From positions 620,001 to 684,000 of the forward strand of contig OY969794.1 of the NCBI GenBank assembly GCA_963703175.1: a DNA stretch of 64,000 nt, given 5' to 3'. The notes beneath the pieces were generated by a model that had not been told where the DNA came from, did no database searches, and worked only from the letters and a program-made list of their open reading frames with translations. A program made the position numbers and the translations under genes. Positions 11,452-19,572 of the stretch are shown here, piece by piece. The stretch's first letter is position 1. Each line of letters opens with the position of its first letter. Origin of the DNA: VRUE01 sp963703175 (GTDB lineage: Bacteria; Actinomycetota; Thermoleophilia; Solirubrobacterales; 70-9).

Positions 11452-12435
11452 CTACGAGCCGACTCTTTCGCCTTCGACCGCTACCGCACCTTCAATTTCC
11501 GCCCCGGCGGGAATCGCCGCCCCTGGCGAAAAGATCGAGTCGACAACGCGAGCGTTCTCACCGACCGTGCAGCCCGCGAGCAAAATCGAGCCGAGAATCT
11601 CCGCCCCACTCTCGACCCGACAACCTGGTCCAACTACGGCGTGTGGACCAACTTTCGCGCCCTCGGCCACCTCGGCACTGGAATCGACCAACACGCCGGG
11701 ACCGGTCGGCTCGACTCGGGTCGATACACGCCCCTCGAGGATGTCCCAGCTCGCTTGCAGATAGCGCTCTGGCGTACCAATGTCTACCCAGTAGCCGTCA
11801 AGCAGCAGGCCGTGCAGCCCGTTGCCGACCAGGCGGGGGAAGACATCGCGCTCGATCGAAACGTTCTTGCCGGAGGGAATTAAGTCCAGCACCGAGCGCT
11901 CAAGCACGTACATCCCTGCATTGACCTCACCCGGTTTGCGCTCGCCGGTCTTCTCGAGGAACTCGAGTACCTCTCCGCTCTCTCCGCTCTGTACCAGGCC
12001 GAATGCCGCCGAGTCATCGACCGGGTGCAAGCCGATCGTCGCCGCGGCTTCGCGCTCGCCGTGAACGCGCAGAAGAGCCGTCAGGTCGAGGTCGGTGAGC
12101 ACATCGCCGTTCAGCGCCAGGAAGCGATCCTCAAGCTCATCGCCGAGCTCATCGGCGGCGAACCGGATCGCCCCGGCGGTGCCCAGCGGCTCCGGCTCGA
12201 CGACATAGCGGATCCTCACTCCGGCTCGCTCCTCCTCACCCGCGAGCGCTGCCTGCAGGACGTCCGGCAGGAAGCCGCAGGCTAGGACGACTTCGGTCAC
12301 GCCATACCCAGCGAGCCACTCGATCATGTAAGCGAGGAACGGCCGGTCGACCAGCGTCAGCGCCGGCTTCGGAGTGGAGTTGGTGAGCGGACGAAGGCGC
12401 GTGCCTTCGCCACCGACTAGGACTATCGCTTGCAT
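11452..12435 (-). CDS. NDP-sugar pyrophosphorylase
   Basis: A 327-residue sugar-phosphate nucleotidyltransferase that starts MQAIVLVGGEGTRLRPLT, the canonical NTP-binding glycine loop. It has LNGDVLTDLDL for the metal site and FLEKTGERKPGEVNAGMYV for sugar binding, then a short hexapeptide-repeat C-terminus. It is probably a mannose-1-P guanylyltransferase or a glucose-1-P pyrophosphorylase. It is paralogous to the gene at 7966. It lies 4 bp after the UDP-sugar dehydrogenase and 2 bp before the SIS isomerase, a tight operon. Confidence 0.88.
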   Translation of the reverse strand: MQAIVLVGGEGTRLRPLTNSTPKPALTLVDRPFLAYMIEWLAGYGVTEVVLACGFLPDVLQAALAGEEERAGVRIRYVVEPEPLGTAGAIRFAADELGDELEDRFLALNGDVLTDLDLTALLRVHGEREAAATIGLHPVDDSAAFGLVQSGESGEVLEFLEKTGERKPGEVNAGMYVLERSVLDLIPSGKNVSIERDVFPRLVGNGLHGLLLDGYWVDIGTPERYLQASWDILEGRVSTRVEPTGPGVLVDSSAEVAEGAKVGPHAVVGPGCRVESGAEILGSILLAGCTVGENARVVDSIFSPGAAIPAGAEIEGAVAVEGERVGS

Positions 12436-12439
12436 ACAC

Positions 12440-13753
12440 TCAGTCGGCGGTAGCTGAGGATGGCACGCCCGCGGGCGCTCGACCGATGCCCTCGTATTCG
12501 AACCCTGCGGAAATCAGGACCTTCGGATCGAGGAAGTTGCGTCCGTCAATCAGCAGTGGTCGTGCCATCCGGCTGGCTGCCTCAGTCCAATCGATTTCTG
12601 CGAACTCAGCCCACTCGGTAACCAAAATCGCGGCGTCGGCGTCGGCGAGGGTAGCCATGGCCGAGTCGCGTAGCTCAACGCCATCGAGCAGGTCCCGGGC
12701 AGCATTAGCCGCAACCGGGTCATAGGCAACCACCTCCGCTCCTTCGCCCTGCAACCGCGCCGCCAGCACCAAGCTCGAGGCCTCGCGCATGTCGTCGGTC
12801 TGCGGCTTAAAAGCGAGCCCCAGCAACGCCACTCGGCGCCCGACCAGCGATCCCAAATGGGCGACTAGCTTCTGCACCACGCGGCGCTTCTGCAGCTCGT
12901 TCACCTCGATCACCGCGTTGAGTAGTTGGAAGTGGTAGCCGGTGTTACCGGCGAGCATCTTCAGCGCGCTCACATCCTTGGGGAAACACGAACCGCCATA
13001 GCCGATGCCCGCGCGTAGGAAAGAAGGGCCAATGCGCTGGTCGAGACCCATGCCACGGGCCACCTCGCCGACGTCGGCCCCGACCTCCTCGCAGACGTTG
13101 GCGATCTCGTTGACGAAGGAGATCTTGGTCGCTAGAAAGGCATTGGAGGCGAGCTTGATCATCTCGGCGCTGGCGACGTCGGTGCGGACGATCTCGCCGC
13201 CCAGCGGCTTATACAAAGCGGCGACCGCGTCGCCCGCCTCCCCCTCGCCTGGATCGGCCCCGATCACGACCCGATCGGGGTTCATGAAGTCGGTCACCGC
13301 CGAGCCCTCCTTGAGGAACTCGGGACAGGACACGTAGGCGACGCCGGGAAGGTCGCGGCGGATCGTCTCGCCCGTACCCGCAGGGACGGTGCTCTTCATG
13401 ATCAGCACGTGGTTACCGCCGTCGCGCAGCTCCTCGACCACCGAACGGACGCGAGAGAGGTCGGCGTCGCCGGAGCGGGTCGGCGGCGTGTCAACGCAGA
13501 CGAAGAGCAGCCGCGCCGCGTCGAGCAGCTCGTTCATCTCCGTAGTGAAGGTGAGACGCTCCGCATTGCGGGCGAGTAGCTCGTCGAGTCCCGGCTCGTG
13601 AATCGTCGTCTCACCACGGCCGAGCGCGGCAACCTTCTCCGGCAGGATGTCGCGCGCGATCACCGGGTGACCCAGCTCGGCAAAGCAGGCCGCGGTGACC
13701 AGGCCAACCCAGCCCACCCCAATCACTCCAATCGGCTCTCTGCTCTCCGTCAT
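12440..13753 (-). CDS. UDP-glucose/GDP-mannose 6-dehydrogenase family protein
   Basis: A 437-residue NAD-dependent sugar-nucleotide dehydrogenase. It has the Rossmann start VIGVGWVGLVTA, the middle-domain lysine and asparagine motif (MIKLASNAFLATKISFVNE) and the catalytic cysteine in GIGYGGSCFPKD. The C-terminal UDP-binding domain contains LGLAFKPQTDDMREASS. It oxidises the C6 hydroxyl twice to give the uronate for envelope polysaccharide. UDP-glucose is the most likely substrate, given the family. Its ATG overlaps the LCP gene stop by 4 bp, so the two are translationally coupled. Confidence 0.93.
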   Translation of the reverse strand: MTESREPIGVIGVGWVGLVTAACFAELGHPVIARDILPEKVAALGRGETTIHEPGLDELLARNAERLTFTTEMNELLDAARLLFVCVDTPPTRSGDADLSRVRSVVEELRDGGNHVLIMKSTVPAGTGETIRRDLPGVAYVSCPEFLKEGSAVTDFMNPDRVVIGADPGEGEAGDAVAALYKPLGGEIVRTDVASAEMIKLASNAFLATKISFVNEIANVCEEVGADVGEVARGMGLDQRIGPSFLRAGIGYGGSCFPKDVSALKMLAGNTGYHFQLLNAVIEVNELQKRRVVQKLVAHLGSLVGRRVALLGLAFKPQTDDMREASSLVLAARLQGEGAEVVAYDPVAANAARDLLDGVELRDSAMATLADADAAILVTEWAEFAEIDWTEAASRMARPLLIDGRNFLDPKVLISAGFEYEGIGRAPAGVPSSATAD

Positions 13754-15366
13754 GGTTGCGCGCTCCCTCGCTTTCGCTTTGGCTTCTTGTTGGGGATTAT
13801 CACCTTCGCCGACCGCGCCATACCCATCATCTGATCGTTGGTCAACGACTGCAGCAGGCTGTTCGATATCCAGTAGGTGTTGTCGCCGCGGTGCCAGGCA
13901 ATCATGCTGACGCGATCGCCGTCGATGTAGATGTCGTACTCGCGACCGTGGATAGTTCTGGTTTCGCTTGGGTTTTCAAGGATCGGAGGGTCGCTCCAAC
14001 CCTGGATGCCCTGGACTCCGAAGTACTGGGTTTCGTATTCGGGCCCGTACTCGGCGACCATTCGATAGGCCGGGTGGCGCTCACCGTCGGTGTCCTTGAA
14101 GTGATAGACGCGTGGGTCCTGCACGTGGTAGTAGCTGTTGCTTTCGACATACGCGGCTTCCGCCGGCAGCCGCGTCGGATAGAAGACGGGAAATCCGCCG
14201 CTGACCTTGCGAGCAACCGACTTCCCCTCAAGCTCTCCAGCTTCCCCCGCCGCGACCAGACCATCGTCCCCCGGTGGCTTCGACTTCACGCGGGGCTTGG
14301 GGTGGGGCTTGCTCTTCTTCCCCTTCTTTTTCTTCGACTTCGGGTGCTGGCCGGCTTCGAGCGATCCGCGCGGGCCCCCGCTTGCTTCGATCCCGAGGAA
14401 CTTGTCGACCGCTTCCCCGATCGCTTCCTGCGAGGCGTAGACGAAGCTGGGGCCAAGTTCAGCAGGGAAGTGGACCTCCTTGATTGCCGCGTTGCGCGAG
14501 GCGATGAACAACTTCATCACCTCGAGCATCGTCTCGGTGTCGCTGATGTCGGAGGTCGTGTACTTGGTGAAGATGTCGATCAGTTCGTTGCGGCCGAGCA
14601 CCAGCTGATCAATTGGGACCCGCTGGCGCGCTGCGCTGAGGAAGTCCTGCTGGCGCGCTGCCCGCACTAGGTCGGTATCGGTGTGGCGATAGCGCACATA
14701 CTGCAGCGCTTTTTTCCCGCAGAGCAGTTGATAGCCCGGCTGAACGTTGATTTCGGCATATTCTTCGGAGGGCGGAACGCCGACGTTGGAGTGGTAGTAG
14801 CGGCGGTCGACATCGACGTATACGCAGTCGATCGCGTCGACCGCGCGGACAAAGCCGAGGTAGTCGACATTGACGACGTGGTTGATCGGCAGGCCGGTCA
14901 GTTCCTTTACTACCTGCAGCGTCAGCTTCGGTCCGCCAAAGGTGTAGGCGGCGTTGAACTTTTCCGTCCCGAAGCCGGGGATTTCGACCTTGAGGTCGCG
15001 CGGGATCGACATCAGCGCGATCGCGTTCTGGTCGGGGTCGAGCCGCAACAGCAGCGTGGTGTCGGAGCGACCCGGGTCTTCGGGTTCACTGGCGCGCTTA
15101 TCGGAGCCGATGATGAGGATGTTCTCCGGTTCCCCCCCCTGCGTCTTGGCGAGAACGCGCTCGACCTTGTTCTGCAGTTTGTTGTTGTGCGAAAGCGCCG
15201 TGGCGATGCTGCCGATGTAAAGGAGGATGCTGGCCGAGGTCGCCGCCGCAGTGACGGCGACGATTACCACCGAGGCCAGCGTGAAGCGCCACCAGTAGCG
15301 CTTGCGCTTCGGCGGTGGCTCGTGGTCGCCCTCGGGTGGCGGTTTCTTGAAGGGCTGCTCGACCAT
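13750..15366 (-). CDS. LytR-CpsA-Psr (LCP) family cell-envelope ligase
   Basis: LCP proteins attach undecaprenyl-linked polymers to peptidoglycan. From the ATG at 15366 the 538-residue protein has a short basic cytoplasmic tail (KRKRYWWRF), one membrane helix near residues 30-50 and an extracellular LCP domain. That domain carries ILIIGSDKR, GRSDTTLLLRLDP and MSIPRDLKV, with the Asp and Arg residues that bind the polyprenyl phosphate. A lysine-rich hinge (KSKKKKGKKSK) and an unusual C-terminal domain of about 120 residues rich in Tyr and Trp follow. The longer upstream open frame overlaps the peptidase gene and does not look like protein. Confidence 0.88.
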   Translation of the reverse strand: MVEQPFKKPPPEGDHEPPPKRKRYWWRFTLASVVIVAVTAAATSASILLYIGSIATALSHNNKLQNKVERVLAKTQGGEPENILIIGSDKRASEPEDPGRSDTTLLLRLDPDQNAIALMSIPRDLKVEIPGFGTEKFNAAYTFGGPKLTLQVVKELTGLPINHVVNVDYLGFVRAVDAIDCVYVDVDRRYYHSNVGVPPSEEYAEINVQPGYQLLCGKKALQYVRYRHTDTDLVRAARQQDFLSAARQRVPIDQLVLGRNELIDIFTKYTTSDISDTETMLEVMKLFIASRNAAIKEVHFPAELGPSFVYASQEAIGEAVDKFLGIEASGGPRGSLEAGQHPKSKKKKGKKSKPHPKPRVKSKPPGDDGLVAAGEAGELEGKSVARKVSGGFPVFYPTRLPAEAAYVESNSYYHVQDPRVYHFKDTDGERHPAYRMVAEYGPEYETQYFGVQGIQGWSDPPILENPSETRTIHGREYDIYIDGDRVSMIAWHRGDNTYWISNSLLQSLTNDQMMGMARSAKVIIPNKKPKRKRGSAQP

Positions 15367-15376
15367 CACGCGCGGC

Positions 15377-16465
15377 TCAACCTTCGAGCCGATCCGGGAT
15401 CGCCCGCAGGAACTGCTCGAGCGTCTGCCGGTAGACCTGCAGCGAGGCGACGGAGACCCACTCGCTGGGCCCGTGGTGCCCTTCGCCGACCGGTCCGAAC
15501 TCGACCGCCGGCACGCCCACCCGCAGGAAGGAGACAGCATCGGAGGCGCCGTCCCGGCCGACGCTCATCGGCTCGCCCTCGTGGTGCGCCGATGCCGCCT
15601 CGCGCAGACCACGGACAAAGGGCGAGTTGCGGTCGACAACGGCCGGCGGCCGTGTGAACAGCGGCGTTACCTCGACGTCGGGGAGTCCGCGAACCTGTTC
15701 CAGCACGGTGTCGGGATCCTGATCGGGTAGGTAGCGGATGTCGACGTCGATCGCGCATCGGTCGGGCACCTTGTTGAGCGCATCGCCGCCCAGGATTCGG
15801 CCAAGATTGATCGAGGGGCGGTCGAACAGCTCGGAGCTGTGCCGGGCAAACGGTAGCGACTCGATACTGCGGAAAACGTCGTGCGCCTTCAGCACCGCAT
15901 TATCGCCCAGCCAGGGGGTCGCGCCGTGGGCGGCGACGCCGCTGACCTCGAGTCGCAGGGCTAGCACGCCCTTGGCCTCGACTCCGATCTGCAGATCGGT
16001 CGGCTCGCCGGTGATCGCGAAGTCGCCGACGAAGCCCCCATCGACGAGGTGGTCTGAGCCGCGATCGGCCTCCTCCTCGGACTCCTCGTCGCCGACGATG
16101 CCAAGCCGCACCCGCACCCGCTCGCAATCGCGCATCGCCGCCGTAGTCATCAGCATCGCCGCCAGAGCGCCCTTCATGTCATAGGCGCCGCGCCCGTAGA
16201 GCCGGTCGCCATCGAGATGAGGGTCGAACTGGCCCGACCGCCCCGGGACCACATCGAGGTGCCCGTGCAGGACAACGGTCGGCGCATCCTCCGGGCCGAC
16301 TTCGCCCTTCAGCACCGGCAGCCCGCGCACCTCTTCCGTAGCCACCTCAATCCCCCGTGCCTCCAACCAGCCCTCGACAAAGCCGGCGGCTTCCAGCACG
16401 CCGTCAGCAACAGACGTGTCGTACCCGATCAGCCGCGTAGCAAGCGCAACAAGCTCCTCGCTCAT
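15377..16465 (-). CDS. M20-family metallopeptidase (ArgE/DapE-like)
   Basis: A 362-residue di-zinc hydrolase of the acetylornithine deacetylase/succinyl-diaminopimelate desuccinylase family. The metal ligands are visible: VLHGHLDVVPG (His, then catalytic Asp), YGRGAYDMKGAL (bridging Asp), GDEESEEE (catalytic Glu and ligand) and the final GHHGPSEW (His). The dimerisation domain lies between. It could remove acyl groups from amino acids or cleave dipeptides, and sequence alone does not choose. It is the first gene of the envelope-sugar run, 184 bp downstream of atpC across two palindromes. Confidence 0.88.
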   Translation of the reverse strand: MSEELVALATRLIGYDTSVADGVLEAAGFVEGWLEARGIEVATEEVRGLPVLKGEVGPEDAPTVVLHGHLDVVPGRSGQFDPHLDGDRLYGRGAYDMKGALAAMLMTTAAMRDCERVRVRLGIVGDEESEEEADRGSDHLVDGGFVGDFAITGEPTDLQIGVEAKGVLALRLEVSGVAAHGATPWLGDNAVLKAHDVFRSIESLPFARHSSELFDRPSINLGRILGGDALNKVPDRCAIDVDIRYLPDQDPDTVLEQVRGLPDVEVTPLFTRPPAVVDRNSPFVRGLREAASAHHEGEPMSVGRDGASDAVSFLRVGVPAVEFGPVGEGHHGPSEWVSVASLQVYRQTLEQFLRAIPDRLEG

Positions 16466-16479
16466 CCGCTCCTCCCAAG

Positions 16480-16525
16480 CACATCGGAGATTGACCCTAC
16501 CCCAGGGTGGTCAACATCGGATGCG
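16480..16525 (-). repeat. family D palindrome, degenerate copy
   Basis: The right half GGTCAACATCGGATGCG matches the family D arm at 1878-1894. The left half is a mismatched partner (four mismatches in 17). It lies between atpC and the M20 peptidase, just downstream of the family A element. Confidence 0.55.
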
Positions 16526-16547
16526 ACATTCGGTGAGGACGTGGAGA

Positions 16548-16646
16548 GGGTCAGGTGCCCCTCTCCCGGAGGCTCAAGGACAGGCAAATCGAACCGCAGC
16601 AAGCGATCTGCTGCGCAACGGCCTCCGGGAGAGGGGCACCTGACCC
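16548..16646 (-). repeat. family A extragenic palindrome, copy 1 (after atpC)
   Basis: A perfect 26-bp inverted repeat (16548-16573 with 16621-16646) surrounds a 47-nt interior. In the direction of transcription it begins 3 bp after the atpC stop. The interior starts CGTTGCGCAGC and contains GGTTCGAT, like the other family A copies. The stem sequence itself is private to this copy. Confidence 0.85.
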
Positions 16647-16649
16647 GCC

Positions 16650-17063
16650 TCATCCCCCAGCGATCGCGAGAAACGCTTCCGCTCGGTCTCGATCTTTCTG
16701 AGCTCGTTTCTGCTCGCCGCTGCCGTCTTCGGAGTCGCTGAAGCGCTGCTCGGCGTCCGAGAGCTGTTCCTTCAGCACGCCGGCATCGAGATCCTCCGGC
16801 GCGATCGCCTCCTCGACCAGCAACCGCGCGTGGTTGCCGAAGACCTGCAGCCAGCCGTGTGCCTGGGCGTAGCGCCTGGGCTCGCCGCCACCCTCGAAGA
16901 GCCGAAGCTCGGCGGGCTTCAGCGCCGCTAACAAGGGCGCGTGGTTGGCGAGGATGCCGATCTCGCCGACCGCCGTGCGGGTCGAGACCTGGCTCACCTC
17001 GCCGCTGAAGACCTCCCCCTCGGGGGTGAGGACCTCGACCTCGAATTTGCTCTCGCCGGCCAA
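16650..17063 (-). CDS. atpC: F1 ATP synthase epsilon subunit
   Basis: The 137-residue epsilon subunit has the N-terminal beta-sandwich (VEVLTPEGEVFSGEVSQV, GEIGILANHAPLLAAL) that contacts gamma and the c-ring. A C-terminal charged helical tail follows (DAEQRFSDSEDGSGEQKRAQKDR), of the type that can inhibit ATP hydrolysis. It is the last gene of the atp operon, 9 bp after atpD, and is followed at once by a family A palindrome. Confidence 0.95.
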   Translation of the reverse strand: MAGESKFEVEVLTPEGEVFSGEVSQVSTRTAVGEIGILANHAPLLAALKPAELRLFEGGGEPRRYAQAHGWLQVFGNHARLLVEEAIAPEDLDAGVLKEQLSDAEQRFSDSEDGSGEQKRAQKDRDRAEAFLAIAGG

Positions 17064-17072
17064 GCTGGACTC

Positions 17073-18500
17073 CTACGCAGCCGCCGCCGAGCCGGCGTTC
17101 GCGGTGACCTGGTCGATCGAGCCCTGCATATAGAAGGCGCCCTCGGGCAGGTCGTCGTGTTCGCCGTCGAGGATCTCGCGGAAGCCGCGGACGGTCTCGG
17201 CGACCGGCACGAACTCGCCGGCACGACCGGTGAACTGTTCGGCGACGAAGAACGGCTGCGAGAGGAAGCGCTCGATCTTGCGTGCCCGTGAGACCGTCTG
17301 CTTGTCCTCGTCGGAGAGCTCGTCGATGCCAAGAATCGCGATGATGTCCTGCAGCTCCTTGTAGCGCTGCAGCACCTCCTGGACATCGGTCGCGGTGCGG
17401 TAGTGCTCCTCGCCGACGACGTCGGGCTTGAGGATCGTCGAACTCGAGTCGAGCGGGTCGACCGCGGGGTAGATCCCTTTCTCGGAGATCGCCCGCGAAA
17501 GCGCCGTGGTCGCGTTGAGGTGGGCGAAGACGGAGGCCGGGGCCGGGTCGGTGAAGTCATCGGCTGGCACGTAGACCGCCTGCACCGAGGTGACCGAGCC
17601 GCGCTCGGTCGAGGTGATCCGCTCCTGCAATTCGCCCATCTCGGTCTCCAGCGTCGGCTGGTAGCCGACCGCCGAGGGCATGCGGCCGAGCAGCGCCGAG
17701 ACCTCGGAGCCCGCCTGGACGAAGCGGAAAATATTGTCGATGAAGAGCAGCACGTCCTGGCCACCCTGCTCGCGGTAGTACTCAGCCATCGTCAGTCCGG
17801 AGAGGGCGACGCGCAAGCGGGCGCCCGGGGGCTCGTTCATCTGACCGAAGACGAGCATCGTTTTGTCGATCACACCCGACTCTTTCATCTCGAGCCAGAG
17901 GTCATTGCCCTCGCGCGAGCGCTCGCCGACACCGCAGAAGGCGGAAAGGCCCTCGTGCTCCTCGGCGATCGAACGGATCAACTCCTGGATCAGCACGGTC
18001 TTGCCGACGCCGGCACCACCGAAGAGCCCGACCTTGCCGCCCTTGGCGTAGGGAGCGAGCAGGTCAATCACCTTGATCCCGGTCTCGAGGATCTCCTGGG
18101 TCGGAGCGAGGTCCGAGGCCGCTGGCGCCGCGCGGTGGATCGGCCAGCGCTCGCCGGCCTCGATCGGCTCGCCGTTGTCGATCGGCTCGCCGAGCAGGTT
18201 GAAGATGCGACCCAGCGTCGCGTCGCCGACGGGTACCGAGATCGGGCCACCGGTGTCGATCACCTTGTCGCCACGCTGAAGACCGTCGGTGGCGTCCATC
18301 GCCACGGTGCGCACCCGGTCGTCGCCGAGGTGTTGCTGGACCTCGCAGACCAGCTCGGTCGCCTCGCGATCCTCGTCGCCGGCCATCTCGATCTTGACCG
18401 CCGAGTAGATCCCCGGCAGCTGCTCGGGGAAGACGGCGTCGACGACGACGCCGGTCACCTGCTCGACTCGCCCTACGTTGCTTCCGTTGCTCTCAGCCAT
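17073..18500 (-). CDS. atpD: F1 ATP synthase beta subunit
   Basis: The catalytic subunit, 475 residues. The P-loop GGAGVGKTVLIQE is near residue 160, the catalytic Glu is in GVGERSREGNDL, and the DELSEED-type segment reads DELSDEDK. The Walker B strand is VLLFIDNIFRF. Normal length with no oddities. It lies 35 bp after atpG. Confidence 0.98.
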   Translation of the reverse strand: MAESNGSNVGRVEQVTGVVVDAVFPEQLPGIYSAVKIEMAGDEDREATELVCEVQQHLGDDRVRTVAMDATDGLQRGDKVIDTGGPISVPVGDATLGRIFNLLGEPIDNGEPIEAGERWPIHRAAPAASDLAPTQEILETGIKVIDLLAPYAKGGKVGLFGGAGVGKTVLIQELIRSIAEEHEGLSAFCGVGERSREGNDLWLEMKESGVIDKTMLVFGQMNEPPGARLRVALSGLTMAEYYREQGGQDVLLFIDNIFRFVQAGSEVSALLGRMPSAVGYQPTLETEMGELQERITSTERGSVTSVQAVYVPADDFTDPAPASVFAHLNATTALSRAISEKGIYPAVDPLDSSSTILKPDVVGEEHYRTATDVQEVLQRYKELQDIIAILGIDELSDEDKQTVSRARKIERFLSQPFFVAEQFTGRAGEFVPVAETVRGFREILDGEHDDLPEGAFYMQGSIDQVTANAGSAAAA

Positions 18501-18535
18501 TGGTTCCTTTTCTCGTCTCTCTAATCGAAGCTTGG

Positions 18536-19456
18536 TTAGCCGAGCGCCTCAGCGCCGGCGACGACCTCGAGGATCTCCTGGGTGATCTCCGCCTGCCTTG
18601 CCCGGTTCATCTCCAGGGTGAGGTCGTCCATCATCGTCTCCGCGTTCTCGGCGGCATTGCGCATTGCAGTCATCCGCGCCCCCAGCTCGGAGGCGGCGGA
18701 CTCGAGTAGAGCCCGGTAGACCGAGATGTTCACGTACTCGGGGATCAACTGGGCCAGCAGCTCCTCCGCCTCTGGCTCGTACTCCCACAGCGCCTGGCTG
18801 TGAGCCTTCTCGATCTCGGTCTCCTCGGCGTCCTCTTCCTCTTCGTCGGCACCAGCGCCGATCACGTCCGCCTGTTGCAGTGGCAGCAGCGTCTGCCTCC
18901 ATACGTGTTGGGTAAGCGGCGAGACATAGCGGTTGTAGACCAGCTCCACCCGGTCGAGCTCCTCATCGACGTAGCGCGCAGTCAGCTCCTCGCCGATCTC
19001 GCGCGCGTTGGCAAAGCCAGGCCGATCGGTGAAGCCGACATAGGAAGTGCGGACATCCTGCTTGCGGAAAGTGAGGGCGGAAACACCCTTGCGCCCGACC
19101 GCCGAGAAGGTTGACTCGGCTCCCTCCGCGCGCAACTCATCACGCAGCCGCAAGCCGTCTCGGATCACGTTGGTGTTGAAGGCGCCGGCAAGACCGCGAT
19201 CGCCGGTGACCAGGACGATGCCAACCCGCTCGACGTTCTCGCGCTCGACCATGACCGGCACGCGCGGCATCCCGCCGGCCTGCTCGGCAGCACGCCGGGT
19301 GAGCTTGCGCATGCCCTGCGCGTAGGGCCGCAGCGCCTCAATCCGCTGCTCGGCGCGCCGCAGCCGCGCCGCCGCGACCATCTCCATCGCCCGCGTGATC
19401 TTGTTGATGTTCTTGATCGACGCGATCCTGTTCTTGACATCCTTTTGCGAAGCCAT
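18536..19456 (-). CDS. atpG: F1 ATP synthase gamma subunit
   Basis: The 306-residue rotor stalk. The N-terminal helix MASQKDVKNRIASIKNINKITRAMEMVAA and the C-terminal helix MRNAAENAETMMDDLTLEMNR are the conserved coiled-coil ends, and VTGDRGLAGAFN is the family signature. The middle contains an acidic insert (GADEEEEDAEETEIEKAHS). It is separated from atpA by a 116-bp gap holding a hairpin, unusually wide for this operon. Confidence 0.96.
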   Translation of the reverse strand: MASQKDVKNRIASIKNINKITRAMEMVAAARLRRAEQRIEALRPYAQGMRKLTRRAAEQAGGMPRVPVMVERENVERVGIVLVTGDRGLAGAFNTNVIRDGLRLRDELRAEGAESTFSAVGRKGVSALTFRKQDVRTSYVGFTDRPGFANAREIGEELTARYVDEELDRVELVYNRYVSPLTQHVWRQTLLPLQQADVIGAGADEEEEDAEETEIEKAHSQALWEYEPEAEELLAQLIPEYVNISVYRALLESAASELGARMTAMRNAAENAETMMDDLTLEMNRARQAEITQEILEVVAGAEALG

Positions 19457-19493
19457 AGTCGTCTAGTTACCGCGATTCTGCCGGGGGGTGGCG

Positions 19494-19553
19494 CCGTTTT
19501 GGGGGACCACCCTGAGGAGCAACTGCACCGCAGGGGTGGTGGTACCAAAACGG
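19494..19553 (-). repeat. intercistronic hairpin between atpA and atpG (family B)
   Basis: Arms 19494-19512 and 19534-19553 pair (CCGTTTTGG against its complement, then CCACCC) with a small internal asymmetry and a 21-nt loop, CTGCGGTGCAGTTGCTCCTC plus one base. It follows the atpA stop by 20 bp. It could stabilise the upstream message or attenuate the downstream genes. Only one copy is seen in the window. Confidence 0.65.
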
Positions 19554-19572
19554 TGACAGGACCCGCCGGCCC

